A stretch of DNA of 64,000 bases, taken from positions 84,970 through 148,969 of the forward strand of contig JAFVHP010000033.1 in NCBI GenBank assembly GCA_017474455.1, read 5' to 3'. How positions within the stretch are numbered: position 1 is the first letter of the stretch; each line of letters begins with the position of its first letter. A program made the translations under genes and the position numbers. Under the pieces are notes generated by a model. The model did not search any database. It had not been told where the DNA came from and worked only from the letters and a program-made list of their open reading frames with translations. This document shows positions 35,437-44,003 of the stretch, one piece after another. The DNA comes from Lachnospiraceae bacterium. Lineage in GTDB: Bacteria; Bacillota; Clostridia; Lachnospirales; Lachnospiraceae.

Positions 35437-35490
35437 TCATATCGATATAAAAATATTTAGATTGTGATGGGCTGCCGTATTGCTTATCCT
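35437..35490 (+). promoter_or_regulatory. Promoter of second GH35 gene, shared ATATCGATAT element
   Basis: TCATATCGATAT (35437-35448), then -35 TTGTGA (35462-35467), 17 bp and -10 TATCCT (35485-35490). The same block, with the same spacings and a following TTAACTT, lies upstream of the first GH35 gene at 2394-2447 on the other strand. Confidence 0.6.
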
Positions 35491-35556
35491 TAACTTGTAA
35501 GATGAATAGTCTGTCAATTCTCGTGGGATTCGAACAATTAAGGGGGAATACAATTT

Positions 35557-37101
35557 ATGAAGAAAGAATTGCCTGAAATCAGGGAACTGAACGGCATCCC
35601 GACTTTATACGTGGATGGTAAACCGTTCTTCGCCCTGGGCGGCGAGCTGCATAATTCCAGTGTCAGCAGCAACGACTACATGGATAAGAACGTCTGGCCT
35701 AATCTGCTGGGTCTGAACATGAACACAGTCGTCGCCCCGGTCTACTGGGAGATGCTGGAAAAGGAAGAGGGTGTATTCGATTTTTCGATCGTCGAACACC
35801 TTCTGAAAAGAGCCAGGGAATATGACATGCATGTGGTGATCCTCTGGTTCGGTCTGTGGAAGAACAGCGAGTCCAACTATATTCCCGGCTGGATGAAAAG
35901 AGACCGCGAAAGATACTATGTCGTCCGCAAAGATACGGGCGAACCGCTGAACATCATTTCCGCGCTGTGTGAAGAGGCAGTCGAAAAAGACGCCTATGCC
36001 TTCTCGCAGCTGATGAAGTACTTAAGGGAAGAAGACGGCGATGAGTCGACCGTCATCGCGATGCAGATCGAAAATGAGATCGGTATCCTCGGCAGCGCCC
36101 GTGACTACGGAAAGAGGGCGAACGAGCTCTTTGAAGCGGCTGTACCGGCGGACATGGCGCAGCGCTTCAACGTAAGCGGAACGTGGAAGGAAGCCTTCGG
36201 CGCCGACGCGGAAGAATACTTTATGGCATACCATTATGCGTCCGCCATTGAAAAGATCACCGCAGCAGGCCGTGAGGAATACCCGATCCCCTGCTACGCC
36301 AACGTCTGGCTGAGGCAGTTCCCCTGGTACGCGGGTTCCTATCCTTCGGGCGGACCGGTCCGTGAAGTGCACGACATCTGGAAACTGAAGGCACCGTCCC
36401 TGTTTACCATCGGTCCCGATATCTATGTCGCGTATGCGCCGTTCGTCATGGACGAATACCATTACGAAGGCAATCCGCTGTTCATACCCGAGATCAGGAA
36501 AGACGCTTCCAGCGCTTCATACTGCCTGTACGCGTTCGGCCAGCACAACGCGCTCTGCTTCTCGCCCTTCGGGATCGAAGACCTGAAAGCGGACAAGGAG
36601 AGCATGCCGGGACCGGATCCTTCGGTACTGGCGGAACTGAATATCGACCCCGCGGCGTTTGATACGACCGGTACGGATATATACCTGTCCCAGGCCTACG
36701 GGTTCATGAACGACATCATGCCCCTCTATCTTCAGTACAGAGGGACGGATCATTTCAAATGTTATCTCAAGAAAGCGGAAACGGAGAGAGGCGAGTACTT
36801 CAGATTTGAGAAATTCGATCTGTTGGTCTCATATTTCAGGCCGCAGCCGCACAAACCGGCTCCGGCAGGTTTCATCTTCGAACTCGCGCCGGACAGATTC
36901 CTGATCTGCGGGATGATGAGCCGGATCAAATTCTTTGCAAAAGAGGGAGGTGGTAAGAAAGCAGGTTTCATCAACATCGAGGAAGGAAGCTTCGTAAACG
37001 GCCAGTGGACACCCGGCAGGATCATGAACGGTGACGAACGCATGGATGTCAGTTTTGGCGGGGATATACGGTGCTTCATGGCAGAACTTGGTGAGTATTA
37101 A
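35557..37101 (+). CDS. GH35-type beta-galactosidase with C-terminal DUF5597-like region
   Basis: A 514-residue paralogue of the 800-2368 product, aligning along its whole length (shared WFGLWKN, YIPGW, QIENEIG, YPSGGPV and FCFSPFGI-type blocks). The acid/base is E174 in QIENEIG and the likely nucleophile E312 in LFIPEIRKD. It has no signal peptide and should act on galactosides inside the cell. The ATG at 35557 has AAGGGGG upstream. A lipoprotein gene starts 26 bp later, so the two form an operon, and the promoter carries the element shared with the other GH35 gene. Confidence 0.88.
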   Translation: MKKELPEIRELNGIPTLYVDGKPFFALGGELHNSSVSSNDYMDKNVWPNLLGLNMNTVVAPVYWEMLEKEEGVFDFSIVEHLLKRAREYDMHVVILWFGLWKNSESNYIPGWMKRDRERYYVVRKDTGEPLNIISALCEEAVEKDAYAFSQLMKYLREEDGDESTVIAMQIENEIGILGSARDYGKRANELFEAAVPADMAQRFNVSGTWKEAFGADAEEYFMAYHYASAIEKITAAGREEYPIPCYANVWLRQFPWYAGSYPSGGPVREVHDIWKLKAPSLFTIGPDIYVAYAPFVMDEYHYEGNPLFIPEIRKDASSASYCLYAFGQHNALCFSPFGIEDLKADKESMPGPDPSVLAELNIDPAAFDTTGTDIYLSQAYGFMNDIMPLYLQYRGTDHFKCYLKKAETERGEYFRFEKFDLLVSYFRPQPHKPAPAGFIFELAPDRFLICGMMSRIKFFAKEGGGKKAGFINIEEGSFVNGQWTPGRIMNGDERMDVSFGGDIRCFMAELGEY

Positions 37102-37127
37102 TCTATTAAAACTATTAAGGGGGCAAA

Positions 37128-38732
37128 ATGAAAAAGAAAATCGCAGCATTATTATCAGCAGCTATGTTAGCATCTGTAATCTTTACAGCATGCGCAGGCG
37201 CGGCACCGGCAGCAGCTCCGGCACCTGAAGCGGCAGCGGAAGAAGCAGCGCCTGCGGCGGAAGCAGAAGCTCCCGCGGCAGAGGAAGCAGCTCCTGCAGA
37301 AGAAGCAGCAGCACCTGAATTCGACGAGATCACGACCATTAAGGTCACTCTGTTTGACACCCGCGGCGTCGGCGAAGTCGCCGGTCCCGTTTTTGACGCC
37401 ATGAACGCGATCACGGAACAGAAGATCGGCGTACATGCGGACATCACCATGAAGTCCCTCGCTGAATACAGCACACAGCTCGGCCTGCAGCTGGCCAGCG
37501 GCGAACAGCTCGACGTTATCTCCCTGGGCTTCGGGGCTACATCCTTCTCTTCCCTCGTCGCGAACGGACAGCTGATGGATATCACAGACCTTATTCAGGA
37601 AGAAGCACCCGAGACCTACGCGGAAGTCGGCGAATACCTGAAGGTCGACTCCATGGGCGGAAGGATCTACGGCATACCGCCTTACAGGAACTATGTAAGT
37701 TCTTCCTACATGACGATGCGCAAAGATATCCTTGAAGAGCTCGGCATGCTCGACCAGGCTCTGTCCATGACTAGCTGGGACCAGGTCGAAGAACTTTTCG
37801 CCACGGTCGCGGAAAAGACCGATCTGATCCCTACCGGCAGCGGCAAGAACATCCTCTGGTCCGGCGGCTATATCTTCCCCGGCGGCGATTTCGCGGATAC
37901 GATCACATTCGATACGCTCAGCGATCCGGTCGGCGTTATCTTTGCTGACGAAGAGACCAACCAGCTTTCACTTCTGCTTGAGAACCCCAATTACAGGGCT
38001 GAGCAGGAAATGATCCGTGACTGGTACAACAAGGGATGGGTCTATAAGGATTCTCCTTACGAAGACAACACTTCCGAGATCATGATCAAGACAAATGTTT
38101 CCTTCGCTATGTTCGGCACATCCGAATTCGGTATCGAAACAGCCAAGACAGAAGCGATCGGCAAAGAGATGGTCAGCCTTGAACTTGCCAGCAAACCGCT
38201 TGCTACCGCCAACGTAGCCAACTTCGGTCTCGGTATCCCGGTCAACGCAGAGGAACCCGAAGCAGGCATGAGATGGATCAATGAACTCTATACCAATCCT
38301 GATATGATCAACCTTATGTTCTGGGGTATCGAAGGCGAGAACTATGTCGTGGAAGACGGCCAGGCGAAGTATCCTGACGGCGTTGAGCCCGACAAGGTCG
38401 GTTATCACTCTGTTGACTTCCTGTACGGCAACTATTTCCTTGGCCTTCCCTGGATCGGCAGCGGCGCTGACTTCCGTCAGCAGGCAAAGGCTATCCTGGA
38501 TGCCGGAGAGCTTTCTCCTTACTTCGGCTTCAGGGCCAATGCGGATAATGTTGTCAACATCATCAGCGCTCTGAGCGCCATCACAGAGCAGTACAACGGT
38601 TCCATCCGCTGCGGCGCTTTCACGGATGAACTCTATGATGAATACATTGCCAGCCTGAAGGCCAACGGCGTAGATGACTACATTGCCGACTATCAGAAAC
38701 AGCTGGATGAGTGGCTTGCCGCAAACAACTGA
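37128..38732 (+). CDS. Orphan ABC solute-binding lipoprotein (LplA/DUF3502-like)
   Basis: A 534-residue binding lipoprotein with lipobox FTAC and a 50-residue Ala/Glu/Pro linker. The binding domain starts ITTIKVTLFDTRGVGEVAGPV. It has the features of the large family-1 oligosaccharide-binding proteins with a C-terminal DUF3502-like part (GVEPDKVGYHSVDFLYGNYF, SIRCGAFTDELYDEYIASLKANGVDDY). Such proteins usually pair with two LplB/YtcP-type permeases; none is here, so it must use permeases and an ATPase encoded elsewhere. The operon with a GH35 gene suggests a galactose-containing oligosaccharide. Codon bias suggests high expression. Confidence 0.87.
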   Translation: MKKKIAALLSAAMLASVIFTACAGAAPAAAPAPEAAAEEAAPAAEAEAPAAEEAAPAEEAAAPEFDEITTIKVTLFDTRGVGEVAGPVFDAMNAITEQKIGVHADITMKSLAEYSTQLGLQLASGEQLDVISLGFGATSFSSLVANGQLMDITDLIQEEAPETYAEVGEYLKVDSMGGRIYGIPPYRNYVSSSYMTMRKDILEELGMLDQALSMTSWDQVEELFATVAEKTDLIPTGSGKNILWSGGYIFPGGDFADTITFDTLSDPVGVIFADEETNQLSLLLENPNYRAEQEMIRDWYNKGWVYKDSPYEDNTSEIMIKTNVSFAMFGTSEFGIETAKTEAIGKEMVSLELASKPLATANVANFGLGIPVNAEEPEAGMRWINELYTNPDMINLMFWGIEGENYVVEDGQAKYPDGVEPDKVGYHSVDFLYGNYFLGLPWIGSGADFRQQAKAILDAGELSPYFGFRANADNVVNIISALSAITEQYNGSIRCGAFTDELYDEYIASLKANGVDDYIADYQKQLDEWLAANN

Positions 38733-38790
38733 TAAGTCACTGATATGATACTGCGGCTGCCATCCCGGCAGCAGACAAAATACATAAATA

Positions 38791-38829
38791 AAAAAGCCGC
38801 CTGCGGATGTGTTCCGCGGGCGGCTTTTT
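38791..38829. terminator. Bidirectional terminator between binding protein and AraC genes
   Basis: 17-bp arms with one G-T pair (38791-38807 with 38813-38829), a 5-nt loop, AAAAA on one side and TTTTT on the other; serves both convergent genes. Confidence 0.85.
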
Positions 38830-38856
38830 GCTGCCTGGATATTTATTGCGCGTCCG

Positions 38857-39684
38857 TCAGCGGATGCTCCGGCGGTATTCGTTCGGCGTCATGCCGGTAT
38901 ACTTGCGGAAGATCTTGCCGAAGTAGCTGGCATCCCTGAACCCGCAGCGCTCGCCCACTTCCCGGCCGGTCAGGTCGGGATGTTCTACCAGAAGGAGTCT
39001 TGCCCTGACTATCCTGATCTTTGTCAGATGCTGCATGATCGTTTCACCGGCGGCTTCCTTAAATGCGGTACACAGGTACTCCCTTGTCCGCCCGAAGGTT
39101 TTGGCCAGGTCGTCCAGGGAAATGTCGTCCATATAATTATTCTCCAGATACATGGAGATCTCCTGTGCGTATCCGGTGTTATCGATGAACTCTGACATCA
39201 TGATCCTTGTCGAAGAGTTTCCAAGGTCCACAAGGAGGCTGAACAGTTCTTTTGTGCACAACAGCTGCTTGCTCCGGTTGTCTTTATCACCGGTAATGAT
39301 CTTTTGCAGTGCATGGATATGTTCTTCAAAGAATCCGGGATCCGGTACCTGGTAGATGCCCTGGGACTTCAGTTTTACGGAGTCCAGGACAGACTGGCAG
39401 ATCTTTCCCCCAAACCCGATGAAATGTACTTTCCAGTCGCCCTCTATTGCCCGGTAGCTGTGCCCTGAATCCGGAAACAGAAGGGCGGCCTGTCCTTTGC
39501 GCAGCGTACACCTGGTGTTTTCGATCATCAGCTCGCCTGCCCCGGAAATACACCAGAACAGCTGCCAGATCGGGATACCGGTCATCCTCATGACCGGCTC
39601 CTGGTCATGGTCAACGCCGATGTACCCGGTGACCAGGGGGAGGGAATCATATATCTGCCGCGTCGTTTTCAGATGATAGATCAT
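38857..39684 (-). CDS. AraC-family transcriptional regulator
   Basis: A 275-residue regulator with an N-terminal cupin-like effector domain (about 1-140) and two C-terminal AraC helix-turn-helices (about 170-275): DDISLDDLAKTFGRTREYLCTAFKEAAGE and the signature GREVGERCGFRDASYFGKIFRKYTGMTPNEYRR. Its ATG overlaps the stop codon of the membrane protein upstream (ATGA), so the two are made together, which suggests that they act in one signalling path. It ends convergent to the 37128 binding-protein gene, which, with the GH35 gene, is a possible target. Confidence 0.9.
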   Translation of the reverse strand: MIYHLKTTRQIYDSLPLVTGYIGVDHDQEPVMRMTGIPIWQLFWCISGAGELMIENTRCTLRKGQAALLFPDSGHSYRAIEGDWKVHFIGFGGKICQSVLDSVKLKSQGIYQVPDPGFFEEHIHALQKIITGDKDNRSKQLLCTKELFSLLVDLGNSSTRIMMSEFIDNTGYAQEISMYLENNYMDDISLDDLAKTFGRTREYLCTAFKEAAGETIMQHLTKIRIVRARLLLVEHPDLTGREVGERCGFRDASYFGKIFRKYTGMTPNEYRRSIR

Positions 39685-41279
39685 TGCGTGACCCTCTTAA
39701 ACAGCCACGTGATCAGCCGGATTAGCAGGAAATAGGCGACGGTTACTGTGAACAGCGGCAGCAGGACTTCATAGCTTTCGGAACGGATGATGTCATAGAC
39801 CTTGGTCAGATCCTGGACGGCAATATAGCCGACGACAGAGGTCATCTTCAGCATGGAAACGATCCTGTCCCTGTAATCCGTCCAAATATCGGCGCCATTC
39901 TCAGACTGCAGGAGGCGGAAGAATTCTTTTGTATCGATAAATTCCAGCCTGTAGGCATACTCCGCGCTTTCGACGGCCTCTTCAGCCTCGATGCCGGCCG
40001 CGGCGAGAGTGTCCGCATCGCTGTCGAACATGACTCTGCACCGGACGGATTTCCCGTTCCTGACGATGATCCTGAATACATCCTCGGCAAAGACGAGGGA
40101 AAAGCCGATGATCGCGGCGATCACGCCTCCGTGTGCAAGATCCCGGTAATACCTGTAATAGATCGGGATGATCAGCATGATGGCCGGGATGCTGCCCAGG
40201 AGCCATATAACTGCACGCAACAGCCCGCGCAGGAAGAAGTTCGTCCGGCGGGTGATGATATAGGAGATAAGGGCCAGGGGCGTACCGATAAGGACTGCGG
40301 ACACGACGATCAGGACGGTGGTCAATAGCCCCCCGAAGAACAGTTTATATCGGCCTTCTTCCAGGAACGTATTGCGGAAGCTCCTCCTGATATGCGCAAA
40401 AGGCCCGGGAGCCCTGCCGCTTTCTGTCGGAACAGCGGTGCACAGGCTGATGCCGCCGGAATAATCCGCGGCGCCGAAATTGAGAAATTCCTCACGGTCT
40501 CTTGTGATCGTGATCGCGCCGCATCCCGCGTCGTAGTGGCCGGCTGCCGTACCCCGCAGCATCTCGTCGAAATCTGTCTGCGCGAAGGAAAGACCATAGC
40601 CGTATTCCCTGCAGAAACCGATTGCCAGGTCGATGTCATAGCCGACGGGGCGGCCGGCGGACAGATAGGCAAAGGGGATATTGCTCGTATCGAACGCGAA
40701 GACGAGCATGCCGTTTTCGGCAGGCAGTAAAGAAGCATCCTCGCTGGTCCTGCCCTCCGGATCGTTCCCGAACCATTTCTCATCCAGAGCCCCCAGCGCC
40801 CCCGAAGCAGCCAGTTTTTCAATATAGGCGCTGTACTGCCGGCTGTGCAGTTCTCCCTGTTCATCCTTCGGAAAGACCAGTGAATAGTCCGATGGCTCCA
40901 GGTAATCGTCGATCAGGGTGAAAACGTCGCTGGAACGGAGAATCGCCCTGATGATGGGCTCGTCGTCCGCGGCGGCGTCGATCATGCCGCCGGCAAGGGC
41001 CCGGTAGACTTCGTCCCTGTCAGGGAAGTAAACGGCTTCCGCATTCGGCAGCGCCCGTTTTACCGCGTCGCCGAAGATGTACCCTTCCGGGACGCCGATG
41101 CGGATACCTTTCCGGTTGAAGTCCGAAAGTTCCGTAGGAACGCTGTCTTTTCCGGAAAAGGCGAGGATCAGGAAGGTAAAGACACATATAAGGACAAGCA
41201 GTCCGGCTGCAATGCAGACGGACAGAAGACGGCGGCTGCCGGTGATCTTTCTGAAAAGGTCTGTTAATCTGTCTCTCAT
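39681..41279 (-). CDS. Fused solute-binding and permease-like membrane protein without ATPase
   Basis: A 532-residue protein. After a membrane anchor (about 20-42) come two amino-acid-binding-type (SBP_bac_3) domains, about 55-187 and 190-300 (NGMLVFAFDTSNIPFAY...GYDIDLAIGFCREYGY). A permease-like region follows (LFFGGLLTTVLIVVSAVLIGTPLALISYI...). This is the build of GlnP-type transporters. The cytoplasmic coupling loop (EAA motif) is not recognisable: after SLVFAEDVFRIIV an inserted segment of about 60 charged residues (DSDADTLAAAGIEAEEAVES) stands in its place. No ATPase gene is near. With its 4-nt overlap to an AraC gene, a sensor role is likely. It starts 6 bp after the lysozyme-type gene. 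Confidence 0.75.
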   Translation of the reverse strand: MRDRLTDLFRKITGSRRLLSVCIAAGLLVLICVFTFLILAFSGKDSVPTELSDFNRKGIRIGVPEGYIFGDAVKRALPNAEAVYFPDRDEVYRALAGGMIDAAADDEPIIRAILRSSDVFTLIDDYLEPSDYSLVFPKDEQGELHSRQYSAYIEKLAASGALGALDEKWFGNDPEGRTSEDASLLPAENGMLVFAFDTSNIPFAYLSAGRPVGYDIDLAIGFCREYGYGLSFAQTDFDEMLRGTAAGHYDAGCGAITITRDREEFLNFGAADYSGGISLCTAVPTESGRAPGPFAHIRRSFRNTFLEEGRYKLFFGGLLTTVLIVVSAVLIGTPLALISYIITRRTNFFLRGLLRAVIWLLGSIPAIMLIIPIYYRYYRDLAHGGVIAAIIGFSLVFAEDVFRIIVRNGKSVRCRVMFDSDADTLAAAGIEAEEAVESAEYAYRLEFIDTKEFFRLLQSENGADIWTDYRDRIVSMLKMTSVVGYIAVQDLTKVYDIIRSESYEVLLPLFTVTVAYFLLIRLITWLFKRVTQ

Positions 41280-41285
41280 ATATCT

Positions 41286-42758
41286 TTACTCCTCTGCGGC
41301 TGTGCCGCTGCTGTCTGTATTGCTTTCGTCTGAACTGTTTTCAGTGCCGCCGTCCGGTGTGCCTTCTGTGTCTGTACCGCTGTCCGTGCCTGCATTGCTG
41401 ACTTTGTCTGCATTGCTGACTTTGTCTGCATTGCTGACTTCGTCGGCAATGCTGCTTTCGTCTGTATTCCTGCCTTCTGTACACCCGCGCTCGATCTCGT
41501 CCGCGGCGGCTGCCCTGTCGAAGGACAGGGTGTAATAATTATCCGCATAGGGATCGTACGGGATCTCATAGAACTTCAGCCAGTAATAACAGGCATCCAC
41601 GACATTCTGCGCGTGGCGTATCATATAATCCATATAGCTGTACTGTTCGGACTGCAGGATGTTGATCAGGAACATGGCCTGCATTTTGGGATCAGCAATG
41701 TTGAACAGGTAATCTTCCCCGTTGCCTCCGGGGCTGAACCAGTAATCGGCAAATTTGTAGAGGTCGTCCTTTTTGTCATAGGCGGTGACCTGCGCGTAAC
41801 CGTAGCCGCCGTCCCGGTTGACCCATTCCTGATAGGCGTTGAAATACCCGGTGCTTATCCCGTCCCAGCGGGACTGCGCAAAATCCTCGCGCTCGATCGT
41901 CCTTTTGTTGACGCGCATCGTGTAATACTCGTCATCGATGCCCCACATCCGGTTGTTGTAGTCTTCCAGGCAGGCAGCCTTGAATTTGGATTCGGCGTTT
42001 AGGTTGCACATGACGCCGAGAACAGCGGTCTTGTTGCCGCCGAAATGATCCATCAGGACGTCCCACAGGTTCTGTTCTTCCGTGATGCCGTCCAGGGTAT
42101 CGTATTGCTTTGAGATCACCGGAGCTGCCGGTGTCTTTGCAGGCTGTTCGTCAGGTATGGAATCGATCGCGGAATAGACTTCTGCGCTTTCTTTGGCCGG
42201 TCTGGAAAAGTGTCTTTTTACAAAGCTGTCCGGCAGGACGAGCTGGGTAATAATAATGATGGCCGCTACGACGATAAGGCCGATCAGGGCGTATTTCAGT
42301 CTCGGGGTGATCCTGCCCTGTTCCAGATAGGATCTGTCCCTTTTCTCACGGTTGGCATCGCGGATCCTGGCCTCGGCATAAGCCTTCTGCACCCTGGCTT
42401 CGTTGGCGGCGCGCTTTTTCCTGAATGCCTCACGGCGCTTTTCGATCTGCCGGTCCTGCCGCGCGCGCCATTCTTTTGTGGATCTGTCCCTGCGGGCCGT
42501 TATCCGGTCGAAACGCGCCTGTTTCTTCCTGTCGCCGCCGATGTATTTTTCTTCGATCTTTCTGCGGCGTTCTTCTGTCCGGTTATCGTTTTTTGTCCGG
42601 ATGACATGCAGGGTATTATCATTCCGCTCCTGAATCTTATTCAGACGCGCGGCGTTTTTCTCAAGAAATTCTTCCCGGCGGTCCATCATCTTCTGATACC
42701 CGCCCAGCCTTTTCTCGTAGAATTCCTCCAGTTTTTTCTGCTGTTGTGTTTTCTCCAT
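41286..42758 (-). CDS. Membrane-anchored phage-tail-lysozyme-domain protein
   Basis: A 490-residue protein starting MEKTQQQKKLEEFY. The ATG at 42758 follows AGGAC; the frame runs 25 codons further without a good site. Residues 1-150 are very rich in Lys, Arg and Glu and should form a long cytoplasmic coiled coil. One membrane segment follows (LKYALIGLIVVAAIIIITQLVLP). Outside lies a phage-tail lysozyme-like domain (NLWDVLMDHFGGNKTAVLGVMCNLNAESKF, where the glutamate of NAES would be catalytic). The tail has tandem SNADKV repeats and Ser/Thr/Asp-rich sequence. It probably cuts peptidoglycan. First gene of the operon with the permease-like and AraC genes. Confidence 0.78.
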   Translation of the reverse strand: MEKTQQQKKLEEFYEKRLGGYQKMMDRREEFLEKNAARLNKIQERNDNTLHVIRTKNDNRTEERRRKIEEKYIGGDRKKQARFDRITARRDRSTKEWRARQDRQIEKRREAFRKKRAANEARVQKAYAEARIRDANREKRDRSYLEQGRITPRLKYALIGLIVVAAIIIITQLVLPDSFVKRHFSRPAKESAEVYSAIDSIPDEQPAKTPAAPVISKQYDTLDGITEEQNLWDVLMDHFGGNKTAVLGVMCNLNAESKFKAACLEDYNNRMWGIDDEYYTMRVNKRTIEREDFAQSRWDGISTGYFNAYQEWVNRDGGYGYAQVTAYDKKDDLYKFADYWFSPGGNGEDYLFNIADPKMQAMFLINILQSEQYSYMDYMIRHAQNVVDACYYWLKFYEIPYDPYADNYYTLSFDRAAAADEIERGCTEGRNTDESSIADEVSNADKVSNADKVSNAGTDSGTDTEGTPDGGTENSSDESNTDSSGTAAEE

Positions 42759-42836
42759 GCGGTCCTGTGTATCCTGTGTTTTGCAGCAAGAGCTGCAGCC
42801 CGGTGATTTTCTGCTGCCATAAGTATATAACAAAAA

Positions 42837-42860
42837 AGGAGCGGCTGCGCAGCCGCTCCT
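42837..42860 (-). terminator. Terminator of the aldo/keto reductase gene
   Basis: AGGAGCGGCTGC/GCAGCCGCTCCT, a perfect 24-nt palindrome. On the minus strand it is followed by TTTTTTG. Confidence 0.8.
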
Positions 42861-42896
42861 GCAGTGCCTGATCCTGATGAATTTCAGCCTTTGATC

Positions 42897-43856
42897 TCAA
42901 ACTTTGTAAAGCGCGTCGGCTTCCTCAGCTGTCATAGCAAGAGAAACGGATTCAAGGCTTTCTTTGAGCATTCGAGTATTGTCCGCGCCGATAATGGGAA
43001 TACAGGTCAGCCTGTTGTTGATCAGATAGGCCAGTCCCGGTGCGGAAATGCTGCAATTATGACTCTTGGCGTAATCCTTAACACGGGCCAGGCGGAGCAG
43101 GTTATCATTGCTTAAATACTGGGCTTTCATATCTTCGCTCAGATTCTGGGCGCCCTGCTTCATTGCTCTTGCGAAAAAACCCTGGGCTTGGGAACTGAAA
43201 GCGAAGACGAACATTTCGTTTTTCAGATAGAAATCATACCGGTCCGGTGTCATGCTGCGCGAGCCATAGGTCTCGTACATGTATTCATCATCTCCGGCGG
43301 CAAGGCTCCACTGGATCTGGCTTCCCAGAAAAGGGGGCAGGTCGTGAGCCAGTGCATATTCCCTGGCGGCGGCCATTCTTTCCGTCGTATAGTTGGAAGC
43401 GCCGATTATGCGTGCTTTTCCGGATCTGATAATATCCGCGCAGGTTTCAACGATATCTTCAATAGGGACATCGGGGTCGTCCTTGTGTATCCAGTAAATA
43501 TCGACGTAATCCGTGCCGAGAGTAAGAAGGCTCGTTTCCAGGTCGCTGAGGATCTCAGCCCTTGTCAGGCGGCTCTTTTGAGGGTTGGCGTCTGTCGGAT
43601 GGCCGCCTTTTGTGGAGAGGATGATCTCATGGCGGCACTTTCTGGAGTTCAGATATTCCGCGACCATGGATTCGGATCTCCCGCCGCTGTAGGCTCTCGC
43701 CGTATCGATACAGTTGCCGCCGTTTTCACGGTAACAGTCATACAGAGCATGTTTTTCTGATGTTGAAAGTGCTTCCATGGCCATGGTAGATCCCATGGCA
43801 ATGGCAGAAACCCGCATAATCGAACCGTCGTTTGTTTTCAGGTTTTTATAGATCAT
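42897..43856 (-). CDS. Aldo/keto reductase
   Basis: A 319-residue NADPH-dependent oxidoreductase of the AKR barrel family. Family blocks seen: GGNCIDTARAYSGGRSE near residue 45 with the catalytic Asp and Tyr, then ILSTKGGHP with the catalytic Lys. The substrate-pocket block is DYVDIYWIHKDDPDVPIEDIVE and the cofactor segment is LAYLINNRLTCIPIIGADNTRMLKES. ATG at 43856 has AAAGGAG 8 nt upstream; the frame continues 10 codons without a site. It stands alone; the substrate is unknown. Confidence 0.9.
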   Translation of the reverse strand: MIYKNLKTNDGSIMRVSAIAMGSTMAMEALSTSEKHALYDCYRENGGNCIDTARAYSGGRSESMVAEYLNSRKCRHEIILSTKGGHPTDANPQKSRLTRAEILSDLETSLLTLGTDYVDIYWIHKDDPDVPIEDIVETCADIIRSGKARIIGASNYTTERMAAAREYALAHDLPPFLGSQIQWSLAAGDDEYMYETYGSRSMTPDRYDFYLKNEMFVFAFSSQAQGFFARAMKQGAQNLSEDMKAQYLSNDNLLRLARVKDYAKSHNCSISAPGLAYLINNRLTCIPIIGADNTRMLKESLESVSLAMTAEEADALYKV

Positions 43857-44003
43857 ATGAAAGACTCCTTTCGTGAACCGGCGCATAAGAATCGCGATAT
43901 AAATACTTTAGCATTCGGGAAGAAATGGAAAAATGCAGTAAAAATTCGAAAATGTGGAAGTATTTTTCAGTCGGACGTATGCGCTGCGATCGCGTCGGAA
44001 GTA

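Noticed and set aside
35524-35534. GGATTCGAAC, resembling a tRNA T-arm on the minus strand
   Set aside because: No matching acceptor, D or anticodon arms can be drawn around it.
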